Below, piece after piece: positions 1 through 8,419 of a DNA stretch of 50,829 nucleotides. Source of the stretch: Ferrimicrobium sp. (GTDB lineage: Bacteria; Actinomycetota; Acidimicrobiia; Acidimicrobiales; Acidimicrobiaceae); assembly GCA_022690815.1 (NCBI GenBank), contig JALCZJ010000018.1:1-50829 (forward strand). The letters are read 5' to 3'. Position 1 is the stretch's first letter. Every line of letters starts with the position of its first letter. Position numbers and translations under genes: made by a program. The notes below the pieces were generated by a model. That model was not told the origin of the DNA. It saw only the letters and a program-made list of their open reading frames with translations, and searched no databases.

Positions 1-347
1 TGCTCGCCCTCTATGTCACCTGGCACCTAAGGCAGGTTCTCACACCACTCATGTTCATAGACGAGGAGATTCCAGAGCGCCAAGATCCGGTTGCCCCCGC
101 GCTTCGCTCCGATGCCGCTAAGACCAAAGATGCGACCAAACGCGGAGCTGGTGGCGAACCGATTCACAGCTTTGGCACCCTGCTTGCCCATCTTGGAACC
201 CTGACGAGAAACACGGTTGAATTTGGTCAAGGCGTCCAGATAGAACAGCTCTCGGTGCCAACTCCCTTACAGCGTCGAGTCTTTGAACTCATTGGATCAC
301 CGATTCCAATCACCATTGGAGGTAAGTCGACAGAACCAAAGCATTGA
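1..347 (+). mobile_element. IS1634-type transposase, C-terminal end (partial)
   Basis: An open frame runs in from the window start (codons from base 3) to the TGA at 345-347. The text LALYVTWHLRQ, followed by a DEEIPERQDPVAPALRSDAA stretch, HSFGTLLAHLGTLTRNTV and TPLQRRVFELIG, is the characteristic C-terminal tail of large DDE transposases of the IS1634 (IS4 superfamily) group, recognised from memory of the family. The catalytic DDE residues would lie upstream, outside the window. The ATG at 51 is an internal Met and not a real start. The right end of the insertion sequence should fall shortly after 347, but without the left end I cannot define its inverted repeat. Whether the full transposase is intact is unknown. 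Confidence 0.75.
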
Positions 348-783
348 TCCACGACAACGTACCTGATAGACGGTGCTATCGGTCGGGGGGTTAGGCTTAA
401 GTTCGGTTTAGCGGTTGTGGATGGTGGCTTAGGTCAGGTGACAAGCGGCGTTAGGTGGCTGTATAAACCTAGTGTGTTGAAGAGACCGCGTACAAAGAGC
501 GGAGAACAAAACTTATTGGGCGCACAAAGCATGTCTGATTACCGCTGAGAGGGTGACCTGTTGTGGTCTCGACGAGTCCAGCGTCTCGATAAGGCGAAGT
601 TTTCCGAAAAAGTCTGACTTGTGAGTTGCGTCGTGTGATCGGAGATGTTATGGTAATGACAGTGAAGCGTTGAGTCACTCGGTCGAATGGTCGCCTTTCC
701 GAGTGGTTAGCTAGTGGCGAAACCGGCACGTTGTTTGGGTAGAGAACCTTCGATGGGTTCTTATTGGAACAGGGAGGTCGGCG
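348..783. other. Intergenic region upstream of the TasA-like gene
   Basis: About 435 bases without a convincing gene. It must hold the right end of the insertion sequence and the promoter of the secreted-protein gene at 784. A short hairpin lies at 743-761 (AGAACC, loop TTCGATG, GGTTCT) just before the Shine-Dalgarno sequence GGGAGG. The small reading frames on both strands look random in composition. Confidence 0.5.
743..761 (+). promoter_or_regulatory. Small leader hairpin before the TasA-like gene
   Basis: AGAACC at 743-748 pairs with GGTTCT at 756-761 around a 7-base loop, ending about 12 bases before the ribosome binding site GGGAGG. It could affect translation or mRNA stability, but a 6-bp stem can arise by chance. 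Confidence 0.25.
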
Positions 784-1560
784 ATGCCGTCACGGTTAAC
801 ATTGGCTGCGGGCGTGCTTGGAGTAGCTTCGCTAGCATTCGTAGGTGTTGGTGGATACGCAGCATTTACCAGCAACGTCAATTTGGATACGAGTGCCACA
901 GCCGGTACTTTCTTGCTAAATGCAAAGGTGGGCACGACCGGGGAGGGATGTGCTTCTGGGAACACCCAGGCCAGCTGTCTATTCTTCGATGCCAATAACT
1001 ACACAAGTAATAAAGGGGGTTTTAGCTCACTGAGTAATAATACGAATATTACGTCAGATGGCGACAATGCTTTACTTAAGTGGGATGTACCCAACATGGC
1101 TCCAGGTGATTACTACTTTGCGGATATCTATCTTCGAGACGTTGGCACCCTGCAGGGCAAGGTATCCGAGGTGACCTACACGCCGCCAACGGGTACGCCT
1201 TCTCAGTTGTTGCAAGACATGACCGTAACCGTTCAGGAGTTTACGGGAACAAAAACTGTAAGCAACAACAATGGTGGGTCGACATCTGTAAAAGTATGGA
1301 CCAATCTTCCTAGGATCCATGGTAACAATATCGATGGATCGCAGGTTGGTGCTGGTAACTATCCTGCGAACGGGACGTATACGTTTAGTACGGCTGTGAA
1401 TAATTCACAGGTGCCATTCCTCCAACCATTGGGTGTCGGTACAGATGAGCAAAGTGCGGAGTTCAGGGTGATATACACCCTGAACGATTCAGCTACAAAT
1501 GTCGCTGAAGGCGAAAATGTTGCTCCAAGCCTCAGTTTTGTTGGTACCTCGATTCCGTAA
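784..1560 (+). CDS. TasA/camelysin-like secreted protein (SipW substrate)
   Basis: 258-residue secreted protein. The ATG follows GGGAGG with 6 bases spacing. The N-terminus is hydrophobic (about residues 5-29: LTLAAGVLGVASLAFVGVGG) and then reads YAAFTSN, followed by TSATAGTFLL. This matches the layout of the TasA/CalY (camelysin, peptidase M73-like) family, whose members begin with a signal peptide cut by a dedicated SipW-type signal peptidase and then carry a T-TAGT-L motif. The rest is Asn/Thr/Gly-rich and beta-strand-like. TasA-family proteins build extracellular fibres in Bacillus biofilms. The next gene is a SipW-type peptidase, which strongly supports a substrate/processing pair. Fibre formation here is inference; an unrelated exported surface protein is possible. 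Confidence 0.72.
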   Translation: MPSRLTLAAGVLGVASLAFVGVGGYAAFTSNVNLDTSATAGTFLLNAKVGTTGEGCASGNTQASCLFFDANNYTSNKGGFSSLSNNTNITSDGDNALLKWDVPNMAPGDYYFADIYLRDVGTLQGKVSEVTYTPPTGTPSQLLQDMTVTVQEFTGTKTVSNNNGGSTSVKVWTNLPRIHGNNIDGSQVGAGNYPANGTYTFSTAVNNSQVPFLQPLGVGTDEQSAEFRVIYTLNDSATNVAEGENVAPSLSFVGTSIP

Positions 1561-1589
1561 TTAAAGCGAGAACAACCAAGGTAATGAAT

Positions 1590-1616
1590 CGGAGTCCAGC
1601 CTATTGCTGGACTCCG
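1590..1616 (+). terminator. Perfect hairpin between TasA-like gene and sipW
   Basis: CGGAGTCCAGC, loop CTATT, then GCTGGACTCCG gives a perfect 11-bp stem starting 30 bases after the TasA-like stop codon. Downstream bases are T-rich (TGTATTCCTTCT) but not a clean T run, so it may act as a partial terminator or mRNA stabiliser. Either would give more secreted protein than peptidase from one transcript. Confidence 0.7.
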
Positions 1617-1650
1617 TGTATTCCTTCTATGGTATTGACAGAGGTGAATT

Positions 1651-2265
1651 ATGCTTGTTACTGAGCAATCGGATGAGGCGAGTGGGGTACTACTGGCTCC
1701 TCGCGATAGTACTTCGCCACGATTAGTACCGAGGAGATCGCGCAGTAGGCTCGTATTGATGTTGCTGCGGCGCGCTGTGGCGCTTTTGGTGTGCCTGCTT
1801 GTTGTCGCCCTAGGGTTCTCGGTTCTGTCGGGTCGTTGGGAGCTGCTGCCGGTCCTCTCCGGTTCGATGAGTCCGGGGATGCCGACTGGAAGCATAGCGT
1901 TTGCTCAACGCGAGCCGATTAGTGACTTGAAATTGCACGATGTTGCGGTCTTTCATCCGCCGAATTCTACCCGTGTTATCTACTTGCATCGGGTGATCTC
2001 GCTGAAACGAGTCCATGGTGAGGTCGTGGTGCGCACGAAGGGCGATGCCAATCCTGTTCCTGACCCGTGGACGCTTCATATCACTAGTTCTACCGTTTAC
2101 ATCGTGCGCTACAGTGTTTCGCATGCTGGTTATGTTGTGCTTTGGGTCCATTCGAAGACGGGGCGCGAGGTCATCCTGACGGTGGCTGGCCTCCTAGCCT
2201 TTGCTCTGGTGGTTTCTGCTCTGCGTGATGGCGGGCGAAAGGTCAGTGCCGCGGCAGAGGAGTAG
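1651..2265 (+). CDS. sipW: SipW-type signal peptidase I (Ser/His dyad)
   Basis: 204-residue membrane peptidase, ATG preceded by AGAGGTG at good spacing. A hydrophobic anchor lies at about residues 31-58, and a second C-terminal membrane segment (VILTVAGLLAFALVVSAL) near residues 170-190. The catalytic serine is in SGSMSP, about residue 70. The position that holds lysine in ordinary bacterial LepB has histidine (YLHRVI), and KGDANPVPDPW gives the conserved GD box. Ser/His is the ER or archaeal type (S26B), as in Bacillus SipW. It sits 90 bases after the TasA-like gene, past a hairpin, so both are probably co-transcribed and the upstream protein is its substrate. Confidence 0.85.
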   Translation: MLVTEQSDEASGVLLAPRDSTSPRLVPRRSRSRLVLMLLRRAVALLVCLLVVALGFSVLSGRWELLPVLSGSMSPGMPTGSIAFAQREPISDLKLHDVAVFHPPNSTRVIYLHRVISLKRVHGEVVVRTKGDANPVPDPWTLHITSSTVYIVRYSVSHAGYVVLWVHSKTGREVILTVAGLLAFALVVSALRDGGRKVSAAAEE

Positions 2266-2478
2266 ATGCCAATCGCTTGGCATGCTTGGGTCCAATGACG
2301 GTAGGTCAACACCATATGGGTGTCTTTTCGGGGGTGGACTTGATCCTTTGTCCGTGACTGCAGGTATTGAGCGCGTGGTTCATGCCGAGGGGTTTGTTGG
2401 GCTGGGTCGAGATGTCCATGCGATGCCGTGCGTGATATAGGGGGCCCTCAGCGGGTTCATGGTTACGGTTTTTGTCGA

Positions 2479-2690
2479 TGATTACGTGTCTTTGCAGGTA
2501 ATGTTGGATGAGGCATGTGGCGAGACGTTAGCTGCGTTAATTGGCCAAGGTCATCGGGATGGCCATTGACGATTGCATAGAGGAACCCCTCCAGTTCTCG
2601 TGCAAGAGCGTCAGCCGCGTTGAGTCGCCTCTGATATTGATGGCTGCAACTATTGGTTCGTAGACGGCGTGATGGGATTTGTTACGCGTA
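2479..2690 (-). pseudogene. Frameshifted gene remnant, family unknown
   Basis: Reading the minus strand, one frame gives VYEPIVAAINI. After a one-base frame change the neighbouring frame continues YQRRLNAADALARELEGF, LYAIVNGHPDDLGQLTQL, then a stop near 2479. Both parts have ordinary protein composition and neither has a start codon with a ribosome binding site. I read this as a broken gene whose two halves are now in different frames. I cannot assign it to a family; a mobile-element protein is possible given the surroundings. Confidence 0.35.
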
Positions 2691-3042
2691 GTTCGTCCTC
2701 GTCCATGTGAGGGAGAACTCCTTCTATGGACTCTGGATCTGTATGGGTCAGCAAGAGGCACCTGTACGTCCGTCCGTGGCGCGGATTGGGGCGCGGATTG
2801 GTCAGTGCAGCGATGCATATTGGCAACCGCTATGGAGCTTAAGTGTGGTGCCTTTCCTTCTACTCTACCGCTTGGCTTCTTGACCGCGCTCTTTGAGGGC
2901 ACGGGTTGTTGGGGAGTGTGTGCGTCATCCTGAGGAAGATCCGAAACCGATGATATGAAGGCAATACGGTTCGTGAGGAGGCGTAGTCGGCTCGGAGCGC
3001 TCATCACATTTTGTGGCCAAATCCTACATGGGGCCTTGTCCA

Positions 3043-3182
3043 TCCATCACCTTTCTCGTCCTGCGCACAGTAGCTGGCGTTGGGTGACGGTCGCGTCGAC
3101 TTGGGTAGTGATGATTGCGCCTGTATCGAATACTGAGGCACTGAAGTGTGCAATGGCGTTGGGGCCACAAGAGTGGACATAA
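3043..3182 (-). pseudogene. Second short gene remnant, family unknown
   Basis: On the minus strand a frame reads HSCGPNAIAHFSASVFDTGA, IITTQVDATVTQRQLLC and stops at about 3050. It is protein-like but lacks a start codon and continues into no larger frame. It could be part of the same former gene as the remnant at 2479-2690 or a separate one. No family recognised. Confidence 0.25.
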
Positions 3183-3370
3183 GGCGATGAGACCTGAGAC
3201 CGTACAGTTCGTGCAGTGAATCGGTGAAGCGGAGGTCAGATCATGCTCTTGAGGCCACCAGCGCCGCTATGGCCAAAAGCTGGGCGTGCGCACAACAGCG
3301 GCTGCGCGTTACTGTCCTGCCTGGAGAGGCAAATCGAGCAGGCGTTGAACTTTGTAATGACTGGTGGGTC

Positions 3371-4189
3371 CTATGTATTGGTCGGCAGTTTGTCGAGGAG
3401 ATCGCGATAGGGTGACGCTTTGACGCCGAGGTCGGCCAACAAGGTGGCCAGTGATGCGCTTTGGGCCGTTAGCTGCCCACCATCGATGATCTGGATGCCC
3501 TCGGTGCCATAAGCGCGAAGTTCTGGACTATCGATGGCAAAGGTGGCGGCCAGCTCTATCACCTCGTCGTTGCTGATTGGTGCAGGGTCACGGCTGGTGA
3601 GCGTATCCTTAAGCACCGCTGCCAACGGTTGGGAACCGGGTCGCAAAATGCGCGAAGGTGTCGTGATACCACGTTGGCACGCGAGTCCATAGGCGTCATA
3701 ACCGAGTAGCGTTTCGTTGAGCCGGTGCGTGATACTGAGCGCCAAATGGAACTCTTGCGCCAATTGCAGCACCGCATCAGCCAAGTCTGCCCGCGGCCAG
3801 ACGGCATCGGAGAGGACCGAGAGATGGGAAATGCCGACGCCCCAGAGGATGGCGCGCTCGAGCTGCGCCCGAAGTTCTGCATACGTTTCGTTGGCATCGG
3901 CATGCTCCAAAAGGTCATCCACGGTGGTTGGGAAGGTGCCATCACCACCCATGAGCGTGGGTGCGTAGGTGAGTGGCCGATAGCCAAGCACCGGGTTTGG
4001 TGAGGTCAGCACGGCTTCAACGCCGAGATCCTCTCCTTCGTACCGTCTTGCAACCTCTTTGGCCCATGCTCCTACCACGACGATTCGACCCGAGCTCGCA
4101 AGGCCACCACGGATCGCCGCGAGCCCTCCCGAGGTCATCGCCTCGGTGACGCCAAGGGAGTCCGCTACGACGATGAGCGCTCTAGTCAC
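3371..4189 (-). CDS. ChbG/HpnK (YdjC)-like protein, metal site degenerate
   Basis: 272 residues. The opening ALIVVADSLGVTEAMTSGGLAAIRGGL has the fold signature of the YdjC/ChbG/HpnK carbohydrate deacetylases, which normally begin with a hydrophobic strand and ADDFG. The central ELRAQLERAILWGVGISHLSV matches the family's E-L-QIE-F..G..PTHLDSH segment. However, the second Asp of ADD is Ser, and the metal-binding THLDSH is SHLSVL, so classical deacetylase activity is doubtful. It starts with GTG directly after the ftsH stop codon (TAG then GTG) without a clear Shine-Dalgarno, so translation is probably coupled to ftsH. Role unknown. A divergent active enzyme or a sugar-binding pseudoenzyme are both possible. 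Confidence 0.6.
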   Translation of the reverse strand: MTRALIVVADSLGVTEAMTSGGLAAIRGGLASSGRIVVVGAWAKEVARRYEGEDLGVEAVLTSPNPVLGYRPLTYAPTLMGGDGTFPTTVDDLLEHADANETYAELRAQLERAILWGVGISHLSVLSDAVWPRADLADAVLQLAQEFHLALSITHRLNETLLGYDAYGLACQRGITTPSRILRPGSQPLAAVLKDTLTSRDPAPISNDEVIELAATFAIDSPELRAYGTEGIQIIDGGQLTAQSASLATLLADLGVKASPYRDLLDKLPTNT

Positions 4190-6160
4190 CTAATCGTTTG
4201 GGGTAACCGTCGAGTGGTTGGCGCTCCCCGCGACAGGGAGGCCAGCAGTTGGGCGAAAGTCTTCAAGCTTTGCGATGGACGCGTTCTTCTTGCCCTCCGG
4301 GTGAACCGGTTTGCCAAAGGCCTTGTCAACCAACTCGGCGACGTCAGCACCGGAGATCGTTTCGCGTTCGAGCAGAGCATTGGCGACGTTGACGAGGCCC
4401 GGGAGGTGTGTCTTTAGGATCTCTGAGGCACGCTCTTCTTGCTCGCGCAGAATCCGTTCGACCTCTTCGTCAACGAGACGGGCAGTTCGATCCGAATAGT
4501 CGGAGGAGTGCATGAGGTCTTCACCGAGGAAGACCACGTTCTGTGATCCCCAAGCCATCGGGCCGATGCGCTCGCTCATACCCCATTCGCGTACCATTCT
4601 TCGGGCAAGCTCCGTGTTCCCCTGCAGGTCGTTACTTGCCCCCGTCGAAAGATCGCCATAAACGAGCAGCTCAGCCACGCGACCGCCCATCCGCACGACC
4701 AGTGAGTCTTCGATGTACTCCTTGGGGTAAAGATGGCGCTCCTCGAGTGGGAGCTGTTGGGTGACACCGAGAGCCATGCCGGTGGGCAGGATGGTGACCT
4801 TGTGGACGGGATCCGAGTACTGAAGTACGTAGGCGAGTACAGCATGGCCGCCCTCATGGAACGCGACGCGCTCCTTCTCCTCGTCCGAAAGGATGGTCGA
4901 CTCGCGTCGTTGTCCCATCAAGACACGATCGCGGGAGTACTCGAAGTCCTCCATGTCGATCTCCGACGAACTCCGGCGTACCGCGCTGAGCGCCGCCTCG
5001 TTGACGAGGTTTGCGAGATCGGCACCACTCATACCTGGTGTGCCTCGGGCGACGACACTCAGGTCGACATCGGAGGCAAGCTTCTTGGACCGAGTATGCA
5101 CCTCGAGAATTGCGGTTCGCTCGTCGAGGTCGGGCAGTGGAACCACTACTTGGCGGTCGAAGCGTCCTGGTCTCAACAGTGCTGGATCGAGGATGTCGGG
5201 TCGGTTGGTGGCTGCCATGACGACGATGCCTTCGGCGGGATCGAAACCATCCATCTCTGAGAGCATTTGATTGAGCGTTTGTTCACGCTCGTCATGACCA
5301 CCGCCGAGTCCGGTTCCGCGCTTGCGACCGATCGAGTCGATCTCATCGATGAAGATGATCGATGGCGCCTGCTTGCGGGCGGTCTGGAACAGATCTCGGA
5401 CACGACTTGCCCCCACACCAACGAACATCTCCATGAAGTCGGATCCACTGACCGACATAAACGGTACACCGGCCTCTCCAGCCACCGCGCGAGCAAGCAA
5501 GGTCTTGCCGGTACCAGGAGGACCGACCAGCAGAATGCCCTTGGGAATTCTGGCTCCGAGATCGGTGAAGCGTGTCGGGTCACTCAAGAACTCGACGATC
5601 TCCTTGACCTCACTCTTAACCCCTTGATAACCAGCGATATCATCGAAGGTGGTCCGTGGTCGCTCCGGTGAGTAGACGCGGGCTTTGGATCGGCCGATCG
5701 ACATGATTCCAGACATGGAGCCTTGCGAACGTCGACTGATAAAGATCCAGACGAGGGCGAATCCACCAATGAGGATCACGTACTCAAGAATGGTTCCAAG
5801 AATGCTCGGTGTCGAGGTTTGGAAGTTGTACGTTACCCCCGCCTTCTTCAGGGCGTCGACTTCGCTTTGGAAAGCGGGGTCGGGTCCATACAGGCTATAT
5901 TGCTTGCCATTGCTCAACGTTCCAGTGATCTGGCCTGAGGAGTTGTCTATCAGCGCGCTTTTGATATGGTGTGCGCTTACGTCGGACAAGAACTGGCTGT
6001 ACGTCAGCGTCTTTGCCGTCGGACCGCGGTCGAGGAACGAGACCAGCAGGACGACGACGACGAGGCCAATCAACAGGCCAAGGGTAATTCGCCCGCGGTT
6101 GTCTTTGCCTTGGAGCTGACCGTTGTTACCGGGTCGCATGTTTTGAGGAGTGCGGCTCAT
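4190..6160 (-). CDS. ftsH: ATP-dependent zinc metalloprotease FtsH
   Basis: 656-residue membrane AAA+ protease that degrades membrane and regulatory proteins. Order: a first membrane helix (about residues 26-44), a periplasmic FtsH_ext domain, a second helix (about 120-140), the AAA module with Walker A GPPGTGKT, Walker B IIFIDEID and the second region of homology ([20 protein letters not shown]), then the M41 protease domain. The zinc motif is HEGGH at about 435-439 rather than the usual HEAGH; HExxH is intact. The third ligand region ([10 protein letters not shown]) is present. Length is typical. A -10-like TAGCAT lies 7 bases before the ATG, suggesting a leaderless mRNA. The following ChbG-like gene starts immediately after its stop. 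Confidence 0.97.
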   Translation of the reverse strand: MSRTPQNMRPGNNGQLQGKDNRGRITLGLLIGLVVVVLLVSFLDRGPTAKTLTYSQFLSDVSAHHIKSALIDNSSGQITGTLSNGKQYSLYGPDPAFQSEVDALKKAGVTYNFQTSTPSILGTILEYVILIGGFALVWIFISRRSQGSMSGIMSIGRSKARVYSPERPRTTFDDIAGYQGVKSEVKEIVEFLSDPTRFTDLGARIPKGILLVGPPGTGKTLLARAVAGEAGVPFMSVSGSDFMEMFVGVGASRVRDLFQTARKQAPSIIFIDEIDSIGRKRGTGLGGGHDEREQTLNQMLSEMDGFDPAEGIVVMAATNRPDILDPALLRPGRFDRQVVVPLPDLDERTAILEVHTRSKKLASDVDLSVVARGTPGMSGADLANLVNEAALSAVRRSSSEIDMEDFEYSRDRVLMGQRRESTILSDEEKERVAFHEGGHAVLAYVLQYSDPVHKVTILPTGMALGVTQQLPLEERHLYPKEYIEDSLVVRMGGRVAELLVYGDLSTGASNDLQGNTELARRMVREWGMSERIGPMAWGSQNVVFLGEDLMHSSDYSDRTARLVDEEVERILREQEERASEILKTHLPGLVNVANALLERETISGADVAELVDKAFGKPVHPEGKKNASIAKLEDFRPTAGLPVAGSANHSTVTPND

Positions 6161-6167
6161 TGCTACT

Positions 6168-6173
6168 ATGCTA
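6168..6173 (-). promoter_or_regulatory. Candidate -10 box of ftsH (leaderless)
   Basis: TAGCAT on the minus strand, seven bases before the ftsH ATG, with no Shine-Dalgarno between. No convincing -35 box was found. Confidence 0.4.
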
Positions 6174-6306
6174 GGCGGTTTGATGCCAATTAAGAAACAG
6201 GCACGCCTTAGTAACCGGTTGCGAGTGACCGGCGATTCCTTAGGTTGTGGTCGATTGGATAGCCTCAGAAAGGATGTTCAGACAATTAGCGTGGAGGGAG
6301 CGACGC

Positions 6307-7044
6307 ATGGAGGCGACTAAAGGCCGGCCGGCACCGCTTTGGTATCCACCGGTCGTGCTGGGCTTCGCTCTGATCTCGAGCACAATTTTTCTGTCGGTTG
6401 GTATCTCGGTTTCCCATTTTTCGGGGCCGACAACGCTGGCACGGTTGACACCCTTTCTCCTTGTCATGGATGAGATTGGGCTGTGGATCTTCTTCGTGGG
6501 AGGCGCGGTGGCTGCCGCCCGGATGTACTGGCGACGTCCGTTCTTTGACCTCATTGGCTGGCACTTTCGCCCACTGATCGACATACCGGTTGGGCTGGTC
6601 GCAGGGGTAGTGAGTCAACTGGTGATTGTTCCTCTGCTCTATCTCCCGTACGAAGCTTTTGATCCGTCGGTGTCCAAATCACTCTCAAAGCCAGCTCAGT
6701 CCCTCGTCGGTATCGGGCATGGGGGAGGGCTATGGGTGGTGGCCTTTGTCTTGGTTGTTGGTGCGCCAGTTTGTGAGGAGATCTTCTTCCGTGGCCTCAC
6801 GCTGACGGCACTGGGCGATCGACTCGCAGGCAGGGTTCCCTGGGTGCGGGCAACGCTCGCGATTCTCGGCAGTGCACTGCTCTTTGCGATAGCCCATTTC
6901 GAACCGCTGCAATTCTTAGGACTCTTGGCGGTCGGTTGCATCTTGGCCGGCCTGATGTGGTGGACCAAGCGTCTTGGTACCTCGATCGTCGCGCATGCCA
7001 GCTTCAACCTTGTGGCGTTGATTGCGCTTGTCCATGTTCATTGA
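6307..7044 (+). CDS. CPBP-family intramembrane metalloprotease (CAAX/Abi type)
   Basis: 245-residue multi-pass membrane protein. The start at ATG 6307 is chosen because GGAGGGAG lies 6 bases upstream; an in-frame upstream GTG at 6247 has no such support. Three motifs of the CPBP (CAAX proteinase and bacteriocin-processing) family are visible in order: EEIFFRG (the EExxxR motif), a FAIAHFEPLQF segment (FxxxH), and VAHASFN (HxxxN). Members cleave prenylated or other membrane substrates or process peptides. Here the substrate is unknown. It is divergent from ftsH across a short gap and likely monocistronic. Confidence 0.85.
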   Translation: MEATKGRPAPLWYPPVVLGFALISSTIFLSVGISVSHFSGPTTLARLTPFLLVMDEIGLWIFFVGGAVAAARMYWRRPFFDLIGWHFRPLIDIPVGLVAGVVSQLVIVPLLYLPYEAFDPSVSKSLSKPAQSLVGIGHGGGLWVVAFVLVVGAPVCEEIFFRGLTLTALGDRLAGRVPWVRATLAILGSALLFAIAHFEPLQFLGLLAVGCILAGLMWWTKRLGTSIVAHASFNLVALIALVHVH

Positions 7045-7048
7045 TTAC

Positions 7049-7096
7049 CCCAGTCGATCAACGATGGTTGAGCCCAGTCGATCAACGATGGTTGAG
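7049..7096. repeat. 24-bp tandem duplication
   Basis: Two perfect, directly adjacent copies (7049-7072 and 7073-7096) beginning CCCAGTCGATCAACG. Each copy contains TCAAC-GATG-GTTGA, a 5-bp stem with a 4-base loop, so the tandem forms two small hairpins just after the CPBP protease stop codon. They may serve as a weak bidirectional terminator between the two convergent genes. Confidence 0.75.
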
Positions 7097-7216
7097 CAGA
7101 GCCTGACGATCAGCGGGGTTGTCTGATGAACAATCACCAACAGGGCCGTGCGCTCACGGCGGTGGCAGAGACGTCGCGTGAGTACCTTGACGGCCGAGAT
7201 GAGATTTGTTCACGTG

Positions 7217-7906
7217 TTACCCGTCGAGCGGACGGCGGCCCCACGCCGTGACGAGCGTCGGCAGCGCGACGAAGTCCCTTGGATCAGGATCGTTGCCGGT
7301 CATGGCGCCAAGATAGCGTCCCACCAACGACTCCCCTACGCCGACGGGTGTTGTGGCAAAAAGTTCGATGCCGCTGAAATCAGTTACCTCCAAGAGTCCG
7401 GCGAGCTCTATGCCGATGTCGGGATTAACGATCTCAGCGCTGTCGACCCTGAGAGGTTGGTGGTTGACGCGGCCCGTGGAGGTGATCGGCTCGAGCAGGA
7501 CGAGATGCCCACCTGGCCTGAGCCAGGAGCGCATCTGTCGAATCGCTTCGAGCGGGGTTACCAGGTCGATGAGCAAAAAGCGACTCACGATTACATCGAC
7601 GAGGCGTGGCAGTCTGAGATCATTGACGTCTTGGACCACTTCGATCACCGAAGCGTCGGCCCGGTTGCGCCAATTGTGGACAAGCACGTCGGGATCCTGA
7701 TCGACGGCGTAGACGGTCACTTGGGGACCAAGTGATACCGCAAGTACATCGGTGATACCAGCGTCACCGCATCCAATGTCTGCGATGGAGTCGACTGCAA
7801 GGCTTTTGACGCGGGAGACGAGGTCGTGGGTCGCCGACGCATAGGGATCTCGCTGATTCGTGTGAACAAATGCGGAATTAGTTATAAGAGAGTGGCGATC
7901 GCCCAC
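7217..7906 (-). CDS. Class I SAM-dependent methyltransferase
   Basis: 229 residues. SIADIGCGDAGIT (about 40-52) is the glycine-rich SAM-binding motif I, VYAVDQDPDVL is motif II with the acidic ribose-binding residue, and LRPGGHLVLLEPI is the motif III/post-III strand. These are standard for Rossmann-fold methyltransferases. The substrate cannot be deduced. The assigned GTG start has no Shine-Dalgarno, and a TAGAAT box overlaps its upstream side, so the true start may be a little further in. The start lies back to back with the DUF6941-like gene, only 24 bases away, so the two divergent promoters overlap. Confidence 0.8.
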   Translation of the reverse strand: MGDRHSLITNSAFVHTNQRDPYASATHDLVSRVKSLAVDSIADIGCGDAGITDVLAVSLGPQVTVYAVDQDPDVLVHNWRNRADASVIEVVQDVNDLRLPRLVDVIVSRFLLIDLVTPLEAIRQMRSWLRPGGHLVLLEPITSTGRVNHQPLRVDSAEIVNPDIGIELAGLLEVTDFSGIELFATTPVGVGESLVGRYLGAMTGNDPDPRDFVALPTLVTAWGRRPLDG

Positions 7907-7930
7907 AATTCTACGCTAGCGTTATGGGTC

Positions 7931-8413
7931 GTGAATGCAACGTTAATTCTCTGCGATTCTGCGCAGGTCAGTGAAGGCAAGCTTTTTCTGCTTGGTGGTG
8001 GGTGGTCAGTCACCGGTCCGGGAATGTCGCCGATGGCAATCGCCATGAAGGTCGACGTTGGATGGGCAGAAGCGCCTGAGGCGCACCATTGGGAGCTGTT
8101 CTTGCAGGACAACGATGGCAATGCCATCACTGTCGAGACGCCGGAGGGGCCACAGCCAGTCGAGGTGCGTGGGGATTTCCAGATCGGGACCCCTCAGGGA
8201 GTTCCGCTCGGTAGCGATATTCCGGTCAACCTGGCCATCAATCTCGGTCCGTTGCCACTGCCTCCCGGTGGGCGGTATCGATGGGTACTCACGATCGATG
8301 GTGAGTCTCAGCCAGACTGGAATGCTCCCTTCTCAACCATGGCATTGCCGCAGGGGGAGAACGCTGAGACGTCTGAGCCGAGCGAGGCTCCCCGGCCTAT
8401 CTCTGAGGACTAA
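7931..8413 (+). CDS. DUF6941-like protein of unknown function
   Basis: 160 residues. The GTG at 7931 is chosen because the text then starts NATLILCDSAQVSEGKLFLL followed by GGGWS, which matches the start of the small actinobacterial family I know as DUF6941 (typically M-A-L-CDAAQV-GKL-LGGGW). The in-frame frame further upstream has no family resemblance and overlaps the divergent methyltransferase. The body alternates short beta-strand segments (HHWELFLQDNDGNAI, VNLAINLGPLPLPPGGRYRW), and the tail is acidic and Ser/Pro-rich. No enzymatic motif is visible. It is followed after six bases by the MaoC-type gene and probably co-transcribed with it. Confidence 0.6.
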   Translation: MNATLILCDSAQVSEGKLFLLGGGWSVTGPGMSPMAIAMKVDVGWAEAPEAHHWELFLQDNDGNAITVETPEGPQPVEVRGDFQIGTPQGVPLGSDIPVNLAINLGPLPLPPGGRYRWVLTIDGESQPDWNAPFSTMALPQGENAETSEPSEAPRPISED

Positions 8414-8419
8414 CGCTTC

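Larger units (their letters stand above)
2266..3370. other. Degenerate region, no intact gene
   Basis: About 1.1 kb with no credible complete gene. Small frames exist on both strands, but their composition is not protein-like over any length. Two pieces on the minus strand do look like former coding sequence, annotated separately at 2465-2690 and 3043-3182. Together with the transposase end at the window start, this looks like a decaying accessory segment. Confidence 0.55.

Noticed and set aside
27-230. Minus-strand 67-residue frame
   Set aside because: It lies antisense to the transposase tail, has a TTG start and no ribosome site.
2537-3043. Minus-strand 168-residue frame
   Set aside because: Its composition (Ser/Arg/Pro-rich) is not protein-like over its length; only short pieces look like relics, which are annotated separately.
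7049-7096. CRISPR-like repeat
   Set aside because: Only two directly adjacent units with no spacer and no cas genes; a simple tandem duplication.
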